Below are positions 23,531 through 24,531 of a DNA stretch of 24,531 nt, in pieces (the first letter of the stretch is position 1; every line of letters starts with the position of its first letter). Made by a program: the position numbers and the translations under genes. The notes beneath the pieces are model-generated. The model saw nothing but the letters and a program-made list of their open reading frames with translations. It was not told the DNA's origin and made no database searches. Source of the DNA: Deltaproteobacteria bacterium (GTDB taxonomy: Bacteria; Desulfobacterota; Desulfobacteria; Desulfobacterales; SURF-15). The DNA lies in assembly GCA_024644775.1 (NCBI GenBank), contig JAHEHB010000022.1:1-24531 (forward strand), given 5' to 3'.

Positions 23531-23676
23531 TAGTGTCCACCCACAAATGGCCCTTTCGCCCAATTTCGGCGTCAGGCTCAGATTTTAATCCTCGAAATAC
23601 TTCAATGTATGCCTGTGGTTAAAATCCTCGCCTTTCTTGAACTTGAGCGAAATTGCTCATTTGTGGAAGGACACTA
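23531..23676 (+). mobile_element. MITE-like repeat, copy 3
   Basis: 146 bp with TA at both ends. The left end TAGTGTCCACCCACAAATGG and the right end (reversed) TAGTGTCCTTCCACAAATGA form inverted repeats. It matches copy 2 along its whole length, including TTTTAATCCTC, AATACTTCAATGTATGCCTGT and CTTGAACTTGAGC. It starts one base after the lpxI stop and ends 15 bases before the next start. The hairpin GAGC-N6-GCTC lies near its right end. Confidence 0.85.
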
Positions 23677-23691
23677 AATAGGTAATATACA

Positions 23692-24531
23692 ATGAAAAAA
23701 CTTAGAGTGGGTGTCGTCGGTGTCGGATATCTTGGGAACTTCCATGCCGAAAAGTATGCAAAGATGGAAGATGTGGATCTTGTGGGAGTCGTGGATATCG
23801 ATAAACTCAGAGCGACGGAGATTGCAAAAAAATACGCGACGACACCCTATTTCCAGCACGAAAACCTCTCCGGAAAAGTTGATGCGATCAGCATCGCGGT
23901 TCCCACACCGAATCACTTCGAAATCAGCAAATATTTTTTAGAATGTGATGTGGATATACTGATTGAAAAGCCGATGACGACGTCAATTGAGGAAGCAGAC
24001 GAACTGATTGGGTTTGCGGAAAAAAGGGGACTTCTTATACAAGTCGGGCATCTTGAACGATTCAATTCGGCAGTCGTTGCGTTGGAGGGAATTATTAAAA
24101 AACCAATGTTTATCGAGTCTCACCGGTTAAGCACCTACCAGCCTCGCGGCACGGATGTGAGTGTTGTGCTCGATCTGATGATTCACGATATTGACATCAT
24201 ATTGAATTATGTTCAATCGGACATAAAACACATTCACGCGGCAGGTATTCCCGTTATCTCAAACCACGTGGACATTGCCAATGCACGGCTTGAGTTTGAA
24301 AGCGGATGTGTCGCCAATGTCACTGCAAGCCGTATCTCCACAAAAAAAGAGCGGAAGATCAGAATGTTTCAAAGAGACGCCTATATTTCGGTGGATTTCG
24401 CCAATCATGAAATCACAATTATCAGCCAGAACGGTACCAAAGGGGGGGGAATCATTCCAGGCATGGACATTCGACAGCTCTGTTTTACCAAAGGAGACGC
24501 GCTGGAAAATGAATTGACTTCTTTTGTGAAA
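23692..24531 (+). CDS. Gfo/Idh/MocA-family NAD(P)-dependent oxidoreductase (partial, possibly GnnA-like)
   Basis: 280 codons up to the window end; the 3' end is missing. N-terminal Rossmann fold MKKLRVGVVGVGYLGNFHAEKYAKM with GxGxxG, acidic residue after strand 2 (VVDID), AISIAVPTPNH, the family hallmark IEKPMTTSIEEADELI with EKP lysine, and the substrate domain with LDLMIHDIDIILNY (catalytic histidine/aspartate). Substrate is not visible. Position after lpxI in a lipid A cluster and the size suggest GnnA, which oxidises UDP-GlcNAc at C3 before GnnB adds an amino group, producing four amide-linked acyl chains; gnnA lies by lpxA and lpxB in Acidithiobacillus. No gnnB is within the window. Only weak AGG precedes the ATG. 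An 8-G tract occurs at 24442-24449. Confidence 0.85.
   Translation, partial: MKKLRVGVVGVGYLGNFHAEKYAKMEDVDLVGVVDIDKLRATEIAKKYATTPYFQHENLSGKVDAISIAVPTPNHFEISKYFLECDVDILIEKPMTTSIEEADELIGFAEKRGLLIQVGHLERFNSAVVALEGIIKKPMFIESHRLSTYQPRGTDVSVVLDLMIHDIDIILNYVQSDIKHIHAAGIPVISNHVDIANARLEFESGCVANVTASRISTKKERKIRMFQRDAYISVDFANHEITIISQNGTKGGGIIPGMDIRQLCFTKGDALENELTSFVK

Noticed and set aside
1..24531. CRISPR array
   Set aside because: No regularly spaced repeats of 25-40 bases with unique spacers; the only tandem repeat (1907-1984) has no spacers.

Overview
The window looks like a chromosomal segment of a Gram-negative, mesophilic bacterium of the Desulfobacterota (deltaproteobacteria), most like Desulfobacterales. 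This is inferred from the gene set and order: pilC-kinase-lolCD-bamA-skp-lpxD-fabZ-lpxA-lpxI-oxidoreductase, a DHH-CBS-tRNA nucleotidyltransferase fusion, an LpxI-type (not LpxH-type) lipid A pathway, and heavy loading with REP-associated transposases, toxin-antitoxin pairs and small intergenic repeats. No search was run, so the taxonomic call rests on recognition only.

Positions 1-5700 are an accessory island: a broken REP-associated tyrosine transposase (RAYT) fragment; an HI1419/HI1420-type toxin-antitoxin pair whose promoter appears to start transcription at the ATG; a complete RAYT gene preceded by a 39-bp tandem repeat; the N-terminal stub of a reverse transcriptase cut off by a ~2.4-kb insertion sequence with long imperfect inverted ends and one large DDE transposase; and a hicBA pair on the minus strand.

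Positions 5700-11534 (minus strand) are housekeeping. Read in the direction of transcription they encode a DHH-CBS-CBS-nucleotidyltransferase fusion (probably A-adding), trpS with a likely [4Fe-4S] cysteine motif, scpA and scpB (chromosome condensation), an HU/IHF protein, and tRNA-Val(CAC) one base after the IHF stop codon, closed by a strong intrinsic terminator.

Positions 11766-24531 (plus strand) are envelope genes: pilC and a PilS-like histidine kinase (type IV pilus), lolC-lolD (lipoprotein release), bamA with an extra N-terminal domain and skp (outer-membrane protein assembly), lpxD-fabZ-lpxA-lpxI (lipid A and fatty acid synthesis), and a Gfo/Idh/MocA oxidoreductase that runs off the end and may be GnnA-like. 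Together they cover export of lipoproteins and barrel proteins and the first steps of lipid A synthesis.

The most interesting item not explained by the genes is a family of three ~145-180 bp inverted-end repeats with TA at both ends (6139-6319, 19246-19390, 23531-23676). Each lies just upstream of a gene start (the IHF gene, skp, the oxidoreductase). They look like MITEs, non-autonomous elements inserted at TA. A different inverted repeat built of GGGATT units abuts the lolC start.
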